A stretch of 64,000 nt of DNA from Melanocharis versteri (taxonomy: Eukaryota; Chordata; Aves; Passeriformes; Melanocharitidae), in contig VZTG01008545.1 in assembly GCA_013397845.1 (NCBI GenBank), positions 1,581,907-1,645,906 on the forward strand. Direction: 5' to 3'. The notes beneath the pieces were generated by a model. That model saw only the letters and a list, made by a program, of their open reading frames with translations, made no database searches and was not told the origin of the DNA. Of this stretch, positions 12,601 through 24,004 are shown one piece after another. The position numbers and the translations under genes were made by a program. Position 1 is the stretch's first letter. Each line of letters opens with the position of its first letter.

Positions 12601-13500
12601 TAAGAAAGCCCCGCAGCGCCGCAGGCTGAGCTCAGCGATAACCACAGTGCCACATGTGCAACCCCGTTCCAAAGGGTCAAACCTCGGCTGTGTCACCCGT
12701 GCCACCGACAGGGACCCACCCGGGCTAAGGGACGGTCCCGAGCAGCTCGAGTCCTGCGTGATACCTCGGCAGCACAGACACGGGCTCTCTGAAAGGCGCT
12801 GTCGTTCACACCGACAGACAAATGTACTCGGGGATACTTCTGCCACGAAAATAAATCAGAACGAAGATTTATTTTGTCTAATGAGCCGCTCTGTGTTTTC
12901 CTCAGTGACACTTGGGGCAGGACCCGGTCCGACAGCACCTCACCCCCGCTCCCACCACCGCACGCCGCTCCCGGGGTCACACCAGGAGCCCGGCACCGCT
13001 GCCGCTCCTTTCCTGCTTTCCTCCCTAATTCGGCTGCGTTTCGCCCCGGGCCGCAGGTGTCCGGGCTGCAGGGAGAGCACCATCGAGCTCAGCCGGGTGT
13101 AACCCAGCGACCCGGGCAGCGAACAAACCGTGCCCGGAACCCCCTCCCCGCGCTCTGCCCGCGGGCCCCGGCCCCCTGCCCCNCGGAGCCGAGCGAAGCC
13201 GAACCGAATCCGGCCGAACACAGCCGAGTCACACCGAACCGAGCCGAATCCAGCCGGACCCAGCCGAAGGCAACCTCGTCAAGACGACGCCCGCCCATCC
13301 GGACACAGCCNAGGGGGTTGGGGGCGGGCGCTCCCCTCCCTTCCCTCCCATCCCTTCTATCGCCTCCCTGTTTTTCTCCCCCCGGCCCAGCCCTGGGAGC
13401 TGCTCGGGGCGCTGGGGGCACTGTCCGGTCCGTGAGGCTGTCACGGTGCTCGCAGGTCCCGAGCAGCGCCGCCTCAGTGGGTCTGCGATGGTGAGGTGCG
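12600..13500. promoter_or_regulatory. CpG island between SEC24A and SAR1B; candidate bidirectional promoter
   Basis: This is the only GC- and CpG-rich stretch between the two divergent genes; the flanks are AT-rich. On the plus strand, GTGAGG at 13491 could be the donor of a non-coding SAR1B first exon. On the minus strand, GTGAGG reading from 12943 could be the donor of a SEC24A first exon. A donor there leaves one base, in phase with the exon at 8514, but the upstream frame contains a stop and no ATG. Two single N bases (13183 and 13311) suggest incomplete assembly here. A shared promoter is inferred from layout and composition only. Confidence 0.6.
13185..13270. repeat. Degenerate GCCGA/CCGAA tandem repeat in the CpG island
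   Basis: A short GC-rich unit (GCCGA, ACCGA, GCCGG) recurs about a dozen times with spacing near five bases. It is bracketed by the two N positions, 13183 and 13311. It may be a collapsed or expanded minisatellite. Confidence 0.65.
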
Positions 13501-16500
13501 CTAAGTAACCCCATAACCCACAAATGCCCGGCAGCCTCCCTGGGCAGCCGTCTGCCACGTTGTATCGACTTGGCAATACTTGTTCGAAGTATTGTTATTT
13601 CTTCCGAAGTTACTGCTTTGAAGGGTTTTGTTCGTGAGTCAGTCAATGGCTGCAGCAGCCCTGCAGTGAGGATGTGCTCTGATAGCCGGGCTTTGTGAGC
13701 TAGGGCTGGCTAAACCTCTGCATCAGGTGCCCTTAGGAACTCGTGTGTTGTGGTGCTGTCTTCACAGGTGAACTCTGCTGTCTCAAAAATGAGTTGCTGT
13801 CGAAAAATTATTAAAACACTTTCTTTAAGAAAGTCTATGCCGTTACATCGTTTTCTAACTCTGTGCCTTTCCTCAGCTTTTAAAAGACAACATCCAAGTG
13901 CAGTTTCAAATCAAAGAATAATCTGTGTTGTAGAATCTCAGTTTATCCACAGAGTTTCCTAGGGATTTTGACTTTTGTTGCCTGTTGTAATATTTATAAT
14001 GTTATGGTGGTCATGTGTGAAATTATAACCTTTAAGTGATCATGTTTACATCCTACTTGAAAAACTAAAAATACACCCTTAGCAGTAGGCTTTAAGCTGT
14101 TGCTTGCAGGTTGTGGTTTCAGACTGAACTGTGGCTGAGGTGCAGGTTTGGTGTCGTCAGGCTGTGCTGAGATTTCTTCCTTGGCTCTTGATGACAGTCC
14201 CCACACAGGTGTAGCACACTGTGTTCCCAGTTCATGCAAGAGCTGTTCACTTGGGTGTTACTGGTTTCTATTTCCTAGTTGTTCCATAAAGCCATTTAAA
14301 ACTCTCTTTAAAAGCCTGATATTGTTTCTTAACTTTGATAGGCTTCGGAAGTGAGTACTGTCCTGAGGTTTGGAATTTTTGAATTTTGAGCTAGAAAAAA
14401 AGCAAGTTGAGTGTAGGAGGAAAAAAATTCCTAGTTTTTAGAAGCTAAAAGAGGTGTGAGTGAGTTTGCTTGCTAGTCCATGCTGTCAGCAACTTTCCCT
14501 TCAGGAGGCTGGCTCGGTGTTACCAGAGCCACTGTGCGGGAATTCCTCATTCTCCACAGTCTCTAGTAGGTGAACCCACATCCTTGGTCTATGAAGTGGT
14601 GGAGCTGGCTCCACAGGAGTTACTGGGTGATGCTTTGCTGATGAAATAACATTGACCAGGGTTGATGGGGACATTTCTCAGTGGTAGACGTGTGTCACTG
14701 AAGTGATACTAGAAAGTTAACTTTGGTATCTTTGTAGTGGAGACGCAGTGAGTTGGTGATGTCTGTAAAAGTAGTTGGTATCAAAAGATTGTCTTGGTCC
14801 AGCACAATTTTTCATTTGTCACCTTCCAGTGGATTATTTTCAAATCAACCTTTGAAATAACATTAAAATAGTATCTTTGTCTTCATCATGGCTCGTGAAC
14901 AATGATTGCTGAGTCTTCGTTGTTCTGCTTTTATGGTGTTTTTAACATGAACCCGAGAGTTTGAGTCCGTGTATATTCAACAGCCTCAGCTCTTCCCTAA
15001 ATTTGCTCTCAGCGTAACAACCCTCAAAACCAGAGCAGAGCCACTCTGGTTTTGTAATGCTTTGATTTGACACAGCTCTGAATTATTTAGTTACTTTTCC
15101 TGCGTGATAAGAGTAGATTTAATATCTCTATTCAAATATTACCTGTGTGCCTTTACAATTAGCTGTCCATTTTTTTCCCATTTTGAAAGTGTTTTCCTTT
15201 AACTGCTGCCAGCTGATACGGAGGTTGTTCTGGGAGGATTTGGATAGCTCTGTTTCCAACACGACTTTTCTTATGGTAATGGAAATTGAACCAGTATTAA
15301 TGCCACTTCAGCTGTGTTTGTAGAGTAATGCTGTTCTCAAGTTAATCATTTGAATCTCACCCCTTACAGTTTTTTTCTGTAATGCATGAAAATTGTTTTG
15401 ATGTTTTTTGTAAACTTAAGTGTAATAGATGGAACAGGTTAATACAACTGAACACTCAAGTTATTCTCACCTCAGTAATCTGAGCACTTCTCTTACATCA
15501 CGCTGTTTGCCCTGATTTGCAGGTTATTTGAGTCGATCGTTTTTCTAAGCCCCACAGAGGCTTTTCTTGATTGGTATTTTGCTCAAGCAATAAATAAATC
15601 TGCTGACGTGTGTGTTCTGCCATGTTTGCTTATTCTTGACCTTTGATTTTTAGCCATGCAAGGGGCAGTTTCAGTCATGACATTGTGTAACTGGGTGTTT
15701 ATGCATTGACAAACATATTTGATTTGTATTCTTGAAAATTGTGTCTGTTGCAGCTGCTGTGTTGTTCAGAGTAATGTAAACGTGGTTAAAGGTTTCAGGG
15801 TTAGTTGTGGCGAAACCAAGACACCTGGTGCTTTGTCATCGGAACAGACTTTGTTCCAGTGCAAGCAAATGTCATTTAAATATTCACTCCTCTTTCTGCA
15901 TTATCTCTGTATGATGTACCTGTTGTTGTGTAGCAAGGAAACTCTTTGTCATGAGTGTAGTTGCTATAACGGGTGCCTGGATTTTGGGCTGGTTCAGACC
16001 TGTGTTTTGACTCCGGTGTGCTGTGCTCCAGGCTCAGAGCTGCCCTGAAGTCCTCTTGTGATGCCCCAAGACAGCCCTGCAGCTTCTAAACAAGTGTAGT
16101 GAGAACCTGTAGCAGTGTGGATGTCTCTGCCAGCTGTGCTTAGTAGTGCAGTCCTGTTTTTCCAGGGCAGTCAGACTCCAGTGTCTGCAGGGGTCATGCA
16201 TTCCGGTAGGAATTAGCTGGCTAAAGGCTTCTAAGGATGTTGCCGTTTAGTCTTCAAGAGAACTAAAATACTCACAGTTCACTGTCAAACTGGTGCTTTC
16301 GGTGTGATTTAGAGCACAAGTTTGATGAGGAGCAGCTGAGGGAGCTGGGGAGGCTCAGCCTGGAGAAAGGAGGCTCGGGGGAAACCTCATCAGTCTCCAC
16401 AACTCCCTGACAGGTTGTAGCCAGGTCGGGGTTGGTGTTTTCTCTCAGGTGACAAATGACAAGACAAGAGGAAACAGCTTCAAATTGTGCCAGGGAAGAT

Positions 16501-17498
16501 TCAGATTAGATATTAGGAAAAATTTCTTCACTGAAAGGGTGGCCAAGCCCCGGCACAGGCTGCCCAGGGCAGTGGTGGAATCACCATCTCTGGAAGCGCT
16601 TACAAGTCCTGTGGATGTGGCCCTTGGGGACTTGGTTTAAGTGTTGAACATGGTGGTGCTGGGCTAACAGTTGGACTCAATGATCTTAGAGGTCTTTTTC
16701 AACCTCAGTGATTCTATGATTATCCTCACTTTAGATAATGAGGAAATTAGGATGAAAGCTAGGAAATTAATCACTCATGGCTACACAATGAACCTAGTAC
16801 TGGCTCTCAGCTCAGCTTTCTATTCTTGAATCTAAGCTGAAGGAATTCAGTGGGAAATATGGGGGTCTGGTGGGTTTTTTTTAAACAAAACTTTTGCATT
16901 TAAGGTTTGAATTGTGGCAGCATGTGCAGGACAATACAGGAGGTCACTGTCTTTGAAGGGTAATTCCAGTGCTTTGTGCTAGGTAGTTGTTTTCCATAAC
17001 AAGTCAAACAGACAGGTTCTGTGTGGACAACAGGGATTTATTTGGTATCAAACTTCTCTAGATTCAACTCTGCAAAACTTCTTCACCTCTTACTGCCTCT
17101 GCTTTGAACCTCAGCAGCTCCCAGGAATGGCTGGTGCTCTAAATCTGCACTGATATCCTTCTAGTGCCCTTTCTGAAGTGCCACTTTTTCCCTGTTGAAA
17201 AGTGAAGATCTTGTTTAAAATCTTCAGTGGATCATCACACACCTTCAACAAACTGTACTTTGGAAAAAATTATTTTACTTCTTGCAAAGACTTCAGTCCA
17301 CGTAGGGTTTTCCCAAGGGAGGGGAAAATCTTTGCTGTTGTTACTTAACTGGTCTATGATACAGTTTACCAAAACTAAATTGTTTTTTTATTTTTAACAC
17401 AGGCTTTTGAATTACTTTTGTTACCTATAAGTATTTTACAATGCTTAATGTGCTGTTCTGACAGAACTTAAATGCATTATGTTTTCTCTTTATTTCAG
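13501..17498. other. Probable SAR1B first intron
   Basis: The sequence between the CpG island and the start-codon exon is non-coding. It contains one CR1 fragment (16326-16720), listed separately. No other gene is seen. Confidence 0.6.
16326..16720 (+). mobile_element. CR1-type LINE fragment, plus orientation
   Basis: About 395 nt of the CR1 3' region begins with GAGGAGCAGCTGAGGGAGCT. It includes AGGCTGCCCAGGGCAGTGGT and finishes with the typical GATTCTATGAT end. It is 5'-truncated, as nearly all avian CR1 copies are. Confidence 0.9.
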
Positions 17499-17569
17499 AC
17501 TATAAGATTCAGATATGTTCCTATTTGATTGGATTTACAGTGGTTTCAGTAGCGTATTGCAGTTTTTAG
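17499..17569 (+). CDS. SAR1B: SAR1B exon with start codon and membrane-active N-terminus
   Basis: The exon follows a TTTCAG acceptor. Sixteen bases of 5' UTR precede ATG 17515. It encodes MFLFDWIYSGFSSVLQFL and has donor GTAAGT. This is the amphipathic, hydrophobic STAR-type segment needed for membrane recruitment. The second residue expected from other vertebrates (Ser) is absent. Confidence 0.95.
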
Positions 17570-20500
17570 GTAAGTCATTGTTTGGGGCTTTTCCTCTCTG
17601 CTATTCTTGGGTAGAATATCTGTTCACCTCTGTTATCTTCAAATAAGGCTGCTGGGTAGATAATAATATTTGGTTTGGTGTACATTCAGTAACACTCAAA
17701 TACAAGTTTCACTTATCAATACTGAGCATTTCCAGAGTGTGCTCTCCACTCCATCTTACATTAATCCTTAACTTCTTGAAAAAAATTACATTTTATTCCA
17801 TCATCATAATAGGTTGGACTTTTCTAATCATACTACATTTAAGCTGGTGTAATTCAGTTGGCTTTTATGGGTCTTCTCCTGATTTTTGTCTGCTGTAAAG
17901 AACTGAGCTCAGTTATTTTAATTCAGTTCTTTTGCACATGAGGATATAATTTCAGAATCCAAATAGGAGGGACTATCTACAAAAAATTAATGCCAGATAT
18001 TGAAGCCCTTTCTCACATTCAGCGGTGCATTGTTCCGTGATTTTTTGTTCTGTGTCACAGAAATTAGTGTGAAACTTCGCTGGCATCTACTCAAGAGCCT
18101 CAGAAAATTATTCCCTGGCCAAAAAGTCTGCAATCCATATCAGTTCAAGGTGAAAAAACCCACAACCAGGAGGAAAATTAATGTTAGGATACTAAAAGAA
18201 AGATCAGAAGTTGCAGATCACATAGGTAAAAGGCACAGTTTCCAAGTTGAAAGGATTTTATTGAAGTGGTCAAAAAGCATTTGAGGCTAAGAAGTCATAG
18301 CAGGCTGTGCCACCTGCCTTTATCAGTTGAAAGTTTAAAGTTTTGCACTGAATGTCAGACCCTTGGCCTACTATCAGAATGTTAGCCAGTGACATTTTAA
18401 CTAAGTTGATTAATCTTTCTTATCTCCTCTTCCTTAGCTGCACAGTGATTACTGCACACAGGCCTTCTTTTCCATTCCTGTGCAAGCAAAGGCTAATTCT
18501 GCTGAAAGATAGAGGAGCTTGAAGTAGCTCCCTATTTTATGTCCCTCTTTTTCTAAAAGAAACACTTTCTCTTTGCATTCTCAGTTATACTTACAGTTGA
18601 AGAAGGCAGATCATAACATTTGGGAACACAGTTCCCTGTGCTGTCCTGTCAGCAGGCTGATGGGATCACTTCAGGAAGAACATCTTTGCACAAGTATACT
18701 TTTAGAACACACAAAAACATTTTTAAATTTGTATGTGTATATAAAAACTCTGGTCTTGGTGTAGCCAATAGCTGAAGTATGGCTACTTGTTAGTCCTGTG
18801 TTTCTCTGAAAGACACTTGGGAAGCTTGAAATGTTTTGGAGAAACCAGCAACATCTGACTGGGAAGCAAAGACTTCTGGATGTGCAGGCTGAGAGTGGCA
18901 AAAATGTTACTGTTTTCCCATAGGTTAGTAGAGTTCTGTTAACTCATAAGGTGAGTGTGAACTGGAGTTTCTCCTGTGATGTAAGTTACTATATGAAAAT
19001 GTTTGTCCACTTCTTCTGTCTCTGTAAACATTAACACTTTCTCCTCCACTCTGTAGTTTAATAGTTAATATATATATGGGCATGTGAGAAGGTGAGTTTG
19101 AGAAGTAAGAGTTGTATTTGAAAGAACTGTGAAGACACTCTACAGGACCTGGAGTAATAAAGATCATTAATGAAATAAAATGAGAAATAGGAGAGAATAT
19201 TCATTCCTGTGAGTTACAAAACATGTCCAGCTGGAATGTGATCCCTGAGATTAGCTTAAAGGCAGAGGAAGAGGTGGGCAAACAGCAGCAGTGTAAAGGT
19301 CTGCCGGACAGACGTTCCTCAGCCCCTGGAACGCCGCGGCACCGGCGGGGCTGGCTGAACATCCCAACACACATGAGGATAGCACATTAGAGAAGATAGG
19401 GCTTTTTTTCAGTAGAGATCAGGATTGATTTTTTGTTTTTAAATTTAATTTATCTTAATGTTTTACTTTGAATATCAATGAGTTTGAAGCAATGAAAACT
19501 AATTCTGGCAGAGGATACAGTGTTGACAAGTTGTAAGAGAATTGCCCTTTGATAATCTCCAATTTAAGAAAATGTGGTGTTCGTATTTTAAACATCTTTC
19601 CTCTCCTTCACAGCAACTGTTGCATTTCTGGGGAGAAGAAGGGCAGAAGGCATTTTTATAAAGATGACAATCAATGAAAATAAAATTTCTTATCCCTGTT
19701 AGGAAAGCATTGTCACATTCCCATGAGTGTCAGAAGTGCCCTGACGATGCCATTCAGGATGTAGCCAACAGTTTTCCTGGGAGTATGGGTGAAAGTTACT
19801 TTTTGTACAAATAAAATGTTAACCAATATTAAAGAATTCATACATAAATTATGATTATTGATGTTTAATCCAATTTCTCTGTGTTACTGTGATTGAGGTC
19901 TGAATTTTCTTTTTGCCTCGGGCAAGTGTTTTGCTCTAATTGGAGGGAGCTGACCAGAGTCTGGTTCAGGATGGTCCATGGTCCAGAGCCTGCTGTCGGT
20001 GCTGGGTGTGCACCCACCTCTCCACCATCTGTGAGCAGAACTGGCCTTTTGCTGGGGCAGAGTAAACTACACTGGTAGCATTTAGTCCTGTTCTGCCATG
20101 CTTTTCCTAAGATAATGCAAATGCTTTTCCCTGACTGGCACATTCACATCAGTTGTGTGCCTCTCCTGCTCCTGCCAACCATCCTGTAAGCTGCGCATTC
20201 CCTGGTGCAGCAGGCTTGTGGTATGTGGGAATGTCGTTTGTACAAGTAGGAGGACATGGATAAAGGGCACTGATAAAGGTGTGGTGGAGTTTGCCTTGTC
20301 TGTATTTTGTACCATGACTGTAACACTTCATTCCTGGGAGCAAAATCATCTCTAGTGCTGGAAATGAACTCCTCCTGGTTGAACTGATTATTCACTAGGT
20401 CTTTCTTTGTTCTAGGTCTGTACAAGAAATCAGGCAAACTAGTGTTTCTTGGACTGGACAATGCTGGAAAAACTACACTGCTGCACATGCTCAAAGATGA

Positions 20501-23500
20501 CAGACTGGGACAACACGTCCCCACGTTACATCCCAGTAAGTTAATAGTGCTGTTCCTTAGCTAGAAAGCATTTAAAGGATTGCAAGAAAAGCAGGATCTG
20601 ATTATACATCGTAAGACCACCAGTGTAACTGGGGAGACACAAAGGGATTTTTGGGATTGCAATCCATGGATAGTTCAAATAATCTTAAAAAAAAAGTGTG
20701 TGTAGGATAGTTCAGTATGTTGTATTTAAAATTAAGAGATGAATAACAAGCAGAACAATGAAGCAGAGAGTTTGTACTATGGAAGCTGCAAGAAATAGGG
20801 GCTTGCAATTTTTGGGAACAGCTTCTCTGTATAATTGGAAAATTAGCATTTGTGTCTCAGAGGTTGCTGTGTAATTGTTATCATGGTAACCTTGCAGGAG
20901 AAAAAGTTCAACTGAGGTTGAAAATGTGGATTAGGAAGTCCAGTAAGGAGGTGAGAAATTGGGAAAGGATGTGAAAAGGAGAAGCCTTGAACAGTATTGA
21001 AAACAAAATGCCAAATGCAAAATCTTTTTTGCAAACCAGATGCCAGAGCCAACTGTTGTTTGTGTAATATGTAGGGATAAATAATGTAGGAATGCTCCAC
21101 TGTTCTTAGCATTGTAGATATTTCACACATGCTTTAATGGTTAATAACATTTTGGTGATACAGGAATGTGCCATTGATTTGGAGAGAATGTATTACTCTC
21201 ATTTTCTTCTTGAATAACAAAATACTGGAAAGGACCAAAAGAAAGTAAAATCTATGTGCTAGAAGGCCAGACATTTCCAAAGCACTGCATAATCTTCACC
21301 TAGAACATAATTCTGTGTACTTCCAGCTTCAGAAGAGCTGACAATTGCTGGCATGACTTTCACTACCTTCGATCTGGGTGGACATGCTCAAGGTAAGAGT
21401 GTGTGTTGACTCACTTAAGCTCACTGAACTGGGCTGGAGTTTGTCTCCAATCAGAAACATGGCCCTGCTGCAGAGACTGACTTCCCACACCTTTCTGTAA
21501 CAGCATGAAAGACACTGGCTGCTCCTTTGCCCATCTCCACCATTTATCACAAATCCCAAATATGATCTGGCAAGAGCTGCAGTAGAGCAGAAACTTTTGA
21601 CTAATTTTGTGAGGAGGAGTTCTGTACTTTGAATTCCTTATTTTTACCTTTAAGCTTTGTGCTTCAGACTTATCTTTGTTGACATAATTCTTGGGGAAAC
21701 AAAAACCATTTCCCCGCATCAGCATTCATGTGGGATAGAACAGTGATAACATTAGAGAGAATGATAATTTTGCTCTGTTATTTCAAGCTTTGTAAAACAT
21801 GAAATTGCATCCCAAAGACTGGCAACATAAGCTAAGAATTAAAAATAAAATAAAATTAATAAACCCACACACACCTGTTGCTTCTTAATTGCCACTGTGC
21901 ATTGCTCTTCATTTGGGGATAATTTCCTTTTATTTTTGATTCTTATTTTCCCTGTAGCTCGCAGAGTGTGGAAAAACTACCTGCCTGCAATTAATGGCGT
22001 TGTGTTTCTGGTGGACTGTGCAGATCATGAAAGATTGCTTGAATCAAAAGAAGAACTTGATGTAAGTTTAGATAAGCTTTTGAAAGTTTGAACTTCTAAG
22101 AACTAAGCTCAAATACCCAACAGACCTCAGCTGTGACCTGCAAATGAGCAGTAGTGATTTGACCTTCTGTATTCTATATTAATCAGTCCTCCTTTCTCCA
22201 TTCCTTTGCAGTCACTAATGACAGATGAAACTATTGCTAATGTGCCTATTCTAATTCTTGGTAACAAGATTGACAGACCTGAAGCCATCAGTGAAGAGAG
22301 GTTACGAGAGACGTTTGGTCTGTATGGCCAGACAACAGGAAAGGTATTGCTCCTTTTCTTCTTCTTTTTCTTTTTTGTTTTGGTGGGTTGTTTGTTTGAT
22401 GAGGTTTTTTGCTTAGGGAGTTTGTTTGATTTATTTGTATGTTGACTCTGGTTTGCTCCAGCTATACAAATAATTTTTTTTCTAATTTATAAAGTACTTC
22501 ATATATAATAACAATATATGAATGGATCCTGAGGTCTCTTTGTGTGTGTGTATGTGTGTTAGACGTATCTCTACTACAACTTTTTACATCATATTTAATG
22601 GCACATTTTTTCAGAGAAAATGTATTTGTATCTAGAATCATTTTTAGTGCTTCAACTTTCTTATGCACTATTTTTAAACAGTTTTCAGAGGCTATAGTTA
22701 TAGAGCAAATTATAAGAAAACTGAATAGAGTCTTTCAGTGACTTTTCTCATTTCAAATACAAGCTTTAGTAATTTTCCACTTAACATATTCACCTAAAGC
22801 TTAGAGATAGATTTACACTATTGTAGAAGTTTGTAGGCTGGGGGAAGGAAGAGGTTCCTACTGGCATCCGTAGCAAGAAGGCAGATTTTTAGTACTGATC
22901 TTGGTGATACCTCAACTCCTCTTAATGTAAAGGTAATACAGTGCTCTGCTTGTGAGCATTAGAAACAGGGTGCTCTGATGTCCTTGGCCCTTGGAAAGAC
23001 ACCTCCCTGCAGCTGACAGAGCCGCTCCACTGTGGCTTCCATGCCAGCTGCCATTAGCTGACCAGCTCTGCTGAGGGCACCCACCTTGCAATTCCTCCTT
23101 GCTTACTCACTCTTAGGTGCCTCCCTTAAAGTTCAGTGCCGGTCAGAGTTTAGGTCAGGCAGGAACAAATCTTTACTTTCTTGTTTGCTGTATTTTACCC
23201 TCTTGTAAAATTGGGGGGTTTGTTTTCTGGTTTTTGCACATGTATTTGATGAAGTACAGACACCACTGTGAATCTCCAGTTGAACAGCAGCTCTATTGCA
23301 CTGTGCTGATCTTGGCAAGCAAGCACCTTGCACTCTTGCTTTGGTCAGTCCTAAAATTTGTAGCAAATGCTTTTTTTATCTAGTTGGAAAACTGCTGCCA
23401 ACAGAGCAGGGAACTGCAACTGAACACCAAATACAAGCTCTAAAATTCTCTTTGCGTGTTTGCTGTTCTATTCTGGTTTCACGTACTTACTCCTCTCCAG

Positions 23501-24004
23501 TGTGGATGCATGTGAGAACACTCATAAGTGTATTTCTTGTATACAAGTTACTGAGATTAAGGTCACGTGTTCTGGTCTCTCTGTGGAGATGTCAGGCCCA
23601 GAGAGTTGGGGATGCCCCATTCCTGGAAGTGTTTTCATGCCAGTTTGGACAGCACTCGCAGCAACCTGGTCTAGTGGAAGGTGTCCCTGCCCATGGCAGG
23701 AGTTTGGAATGAAATTAGCTTTAAGGTCCCTTCCAACCCAACCCATTCTATGATTTTAGATTAATTTATTTTCTGAAATTCCAGTATCAAACACAAGTTA
23801 AATAAGGGCATTCCATAGAAGCAAATGTCCATGTAGAGTAGATGTTGTTTATAAGGGAACTGTAAGGGAATGTTTGTCTCTCTGCAGGGCAGCACACCAC
23901 TGAAGGACCTGAACGCCAGGCCCCTGGAGGTGTTCATGTGCAGCGTGCTAAAGAGACAAGGCTACGGGGAGGGCTTCCGCTGGATGGCCCAGTACATCAA
24001 CTGA
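17499..24004 (+). CDS. SAR1B: SAR1B, small GTPase that starts COPII coat assembly (complete coding region)
   Basis: SAR1B in its GTP state inserts an N-terminal helix into the ER membrane and recruits SEC23/SEC24; in enterocytes and liver it is needed for lipoprotein export. Six coding exons (17499-17569, 20416-20535, 21327-21392, 21958-22061, 22212-22343, 23888-24004) join to 594 coding nt from ATG 17515 to TGA 24002, giving 197 aa. All junctions have GT/AG and keep phase. Visible motifs are GLDNAGKT (P-loop, residues 31-38), DLGGHAQ (G3, catalytic His78) and NKID (G4, residues 133-136). SCADH-type differences from SAR1A (DCADHERLLESKEEL) favour SAR1B. The usual length is 198 aa; one N-terminal residue is missing (MFLFDW instead of MSFIFDW). 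The last residue is Asn rather than the usual Asp. It is divergent to SEC24A and convergent with JADE2. Confidence 0.97.
17570..20415. other. SAR1B intron after the start-codon exon
   Basis: This 2.8-kb intron is AT-rich. A short GC-rich, CpG-containing patch sits near 19310-19360. No coding exon or recognisable repeat was found. Confidence 0.7.
20416..20535 (+). CDS. SAR1B: SAR1B exon with P-loop and switch I
   Basis: This 120-nt exon has acceptor TTCTAG and donor GTAAGT. It encodes GLYKKSGKLVFLGLDNAGKT (P-loop) and then TLLHMLKDDRLGQHVPTLHP, which carries the switch I region. It is highly conserved. Confidence 0.97.
21327..21392 (+). CDS. SAR1B: SAR1B exon with DLGGH (G3) motif
   Basis: This 66-nt exon has acceptor TTCCAG and donor GTAAGA. 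It encodes SEELTIAGMTFTTFDLGGHA. The histidine after GG is the catalytic residue stimulated by SEC23. Confidence 0.97.
21958..22061 (+). CDS. SAR1B: SAR1B exon: ARRVWKNYLPAINGVVFLVD
   Basis: This 104-nt exon has acceptor CTGTAG and donor GTAAGT. It encodes the central strand and helix, ending in DCADHERLLESKEELD. The ERLLESKEEL wording is SAR1B-type rather than SAR1A-type (SRLVESKVEL). Confidence 0.97.
22212..22343 (+). CDS. SAR1B: SAR1B exon with NKID (G4) motif
   Basis: This 132-nt, 44-codon exon has acceptor TTGCAG and donor GTATTG. It encodes LMTDETIANVPILILGNKID, then RPEAISEERLRETFGLYG. Thr replaces the Met I recall at the RE-M-F position. Confidence 0.97.
22344..23887. other. SAR1B last intron
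   Basis: This intron starts with a T-rich tract and a short TG run (22540-22560). Its right part contains a CR1 3' fragment (23590-23755). No additional exon is needed, because the flanking phases join exactly. Confidence 0.75.
23590..23755 (+). mobile_element. CR1 3' fragment, plus orientation
   Basis: It contains CTGGAAGTGTTTTCATGCCA, GGTGTCCCTGCCCATGGCAG and the CCATTCTATGATT terminus. It lies inside the last SAR1B intron, in the same orientation as the gene. Confidence 0.88.
23888..24004 (+). CDS. SAR1B: SAR1B last coding exon
   Basis: This exon has acceptor CTGCAG and TGA at 24002-24004. It encodes GSTPLKDLNARPLEVFMCSV, then LKRQGYGEGFRWMAQYIN. It is more GC-rich than the upstream exons. 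The C-terminal residue is Asn where related proteins have Asp. Confidence 0.96.
   Translation, partial: GSTPLKDLNARPLEVFMCSVLKRQGYGEGFRWMAQYIN

Noticed and set aside
12265..12846. 193-codon minus-strand frame beside the CpG island, considered as SEC24A exon 1
   Set aside because: No similarity to the SEC24A N-terminus and no donor in the right phase at its end.
12944..13080. Minus-strand donor at 12943 as a coding first exon of SEC24A
   Set aside because: The phase fits the exon at 8514, but the frame runs back to a stop without any ATG. It is kept only as a possible non-coding exon.
12874..13494. 206-codon plus-strand frame in the CpG island
   Set aside because: It starts at a non-ATG codon, spans both N positions, is driven by GC-rich sequence and the GCCGA repeat, and resembles no known protein.
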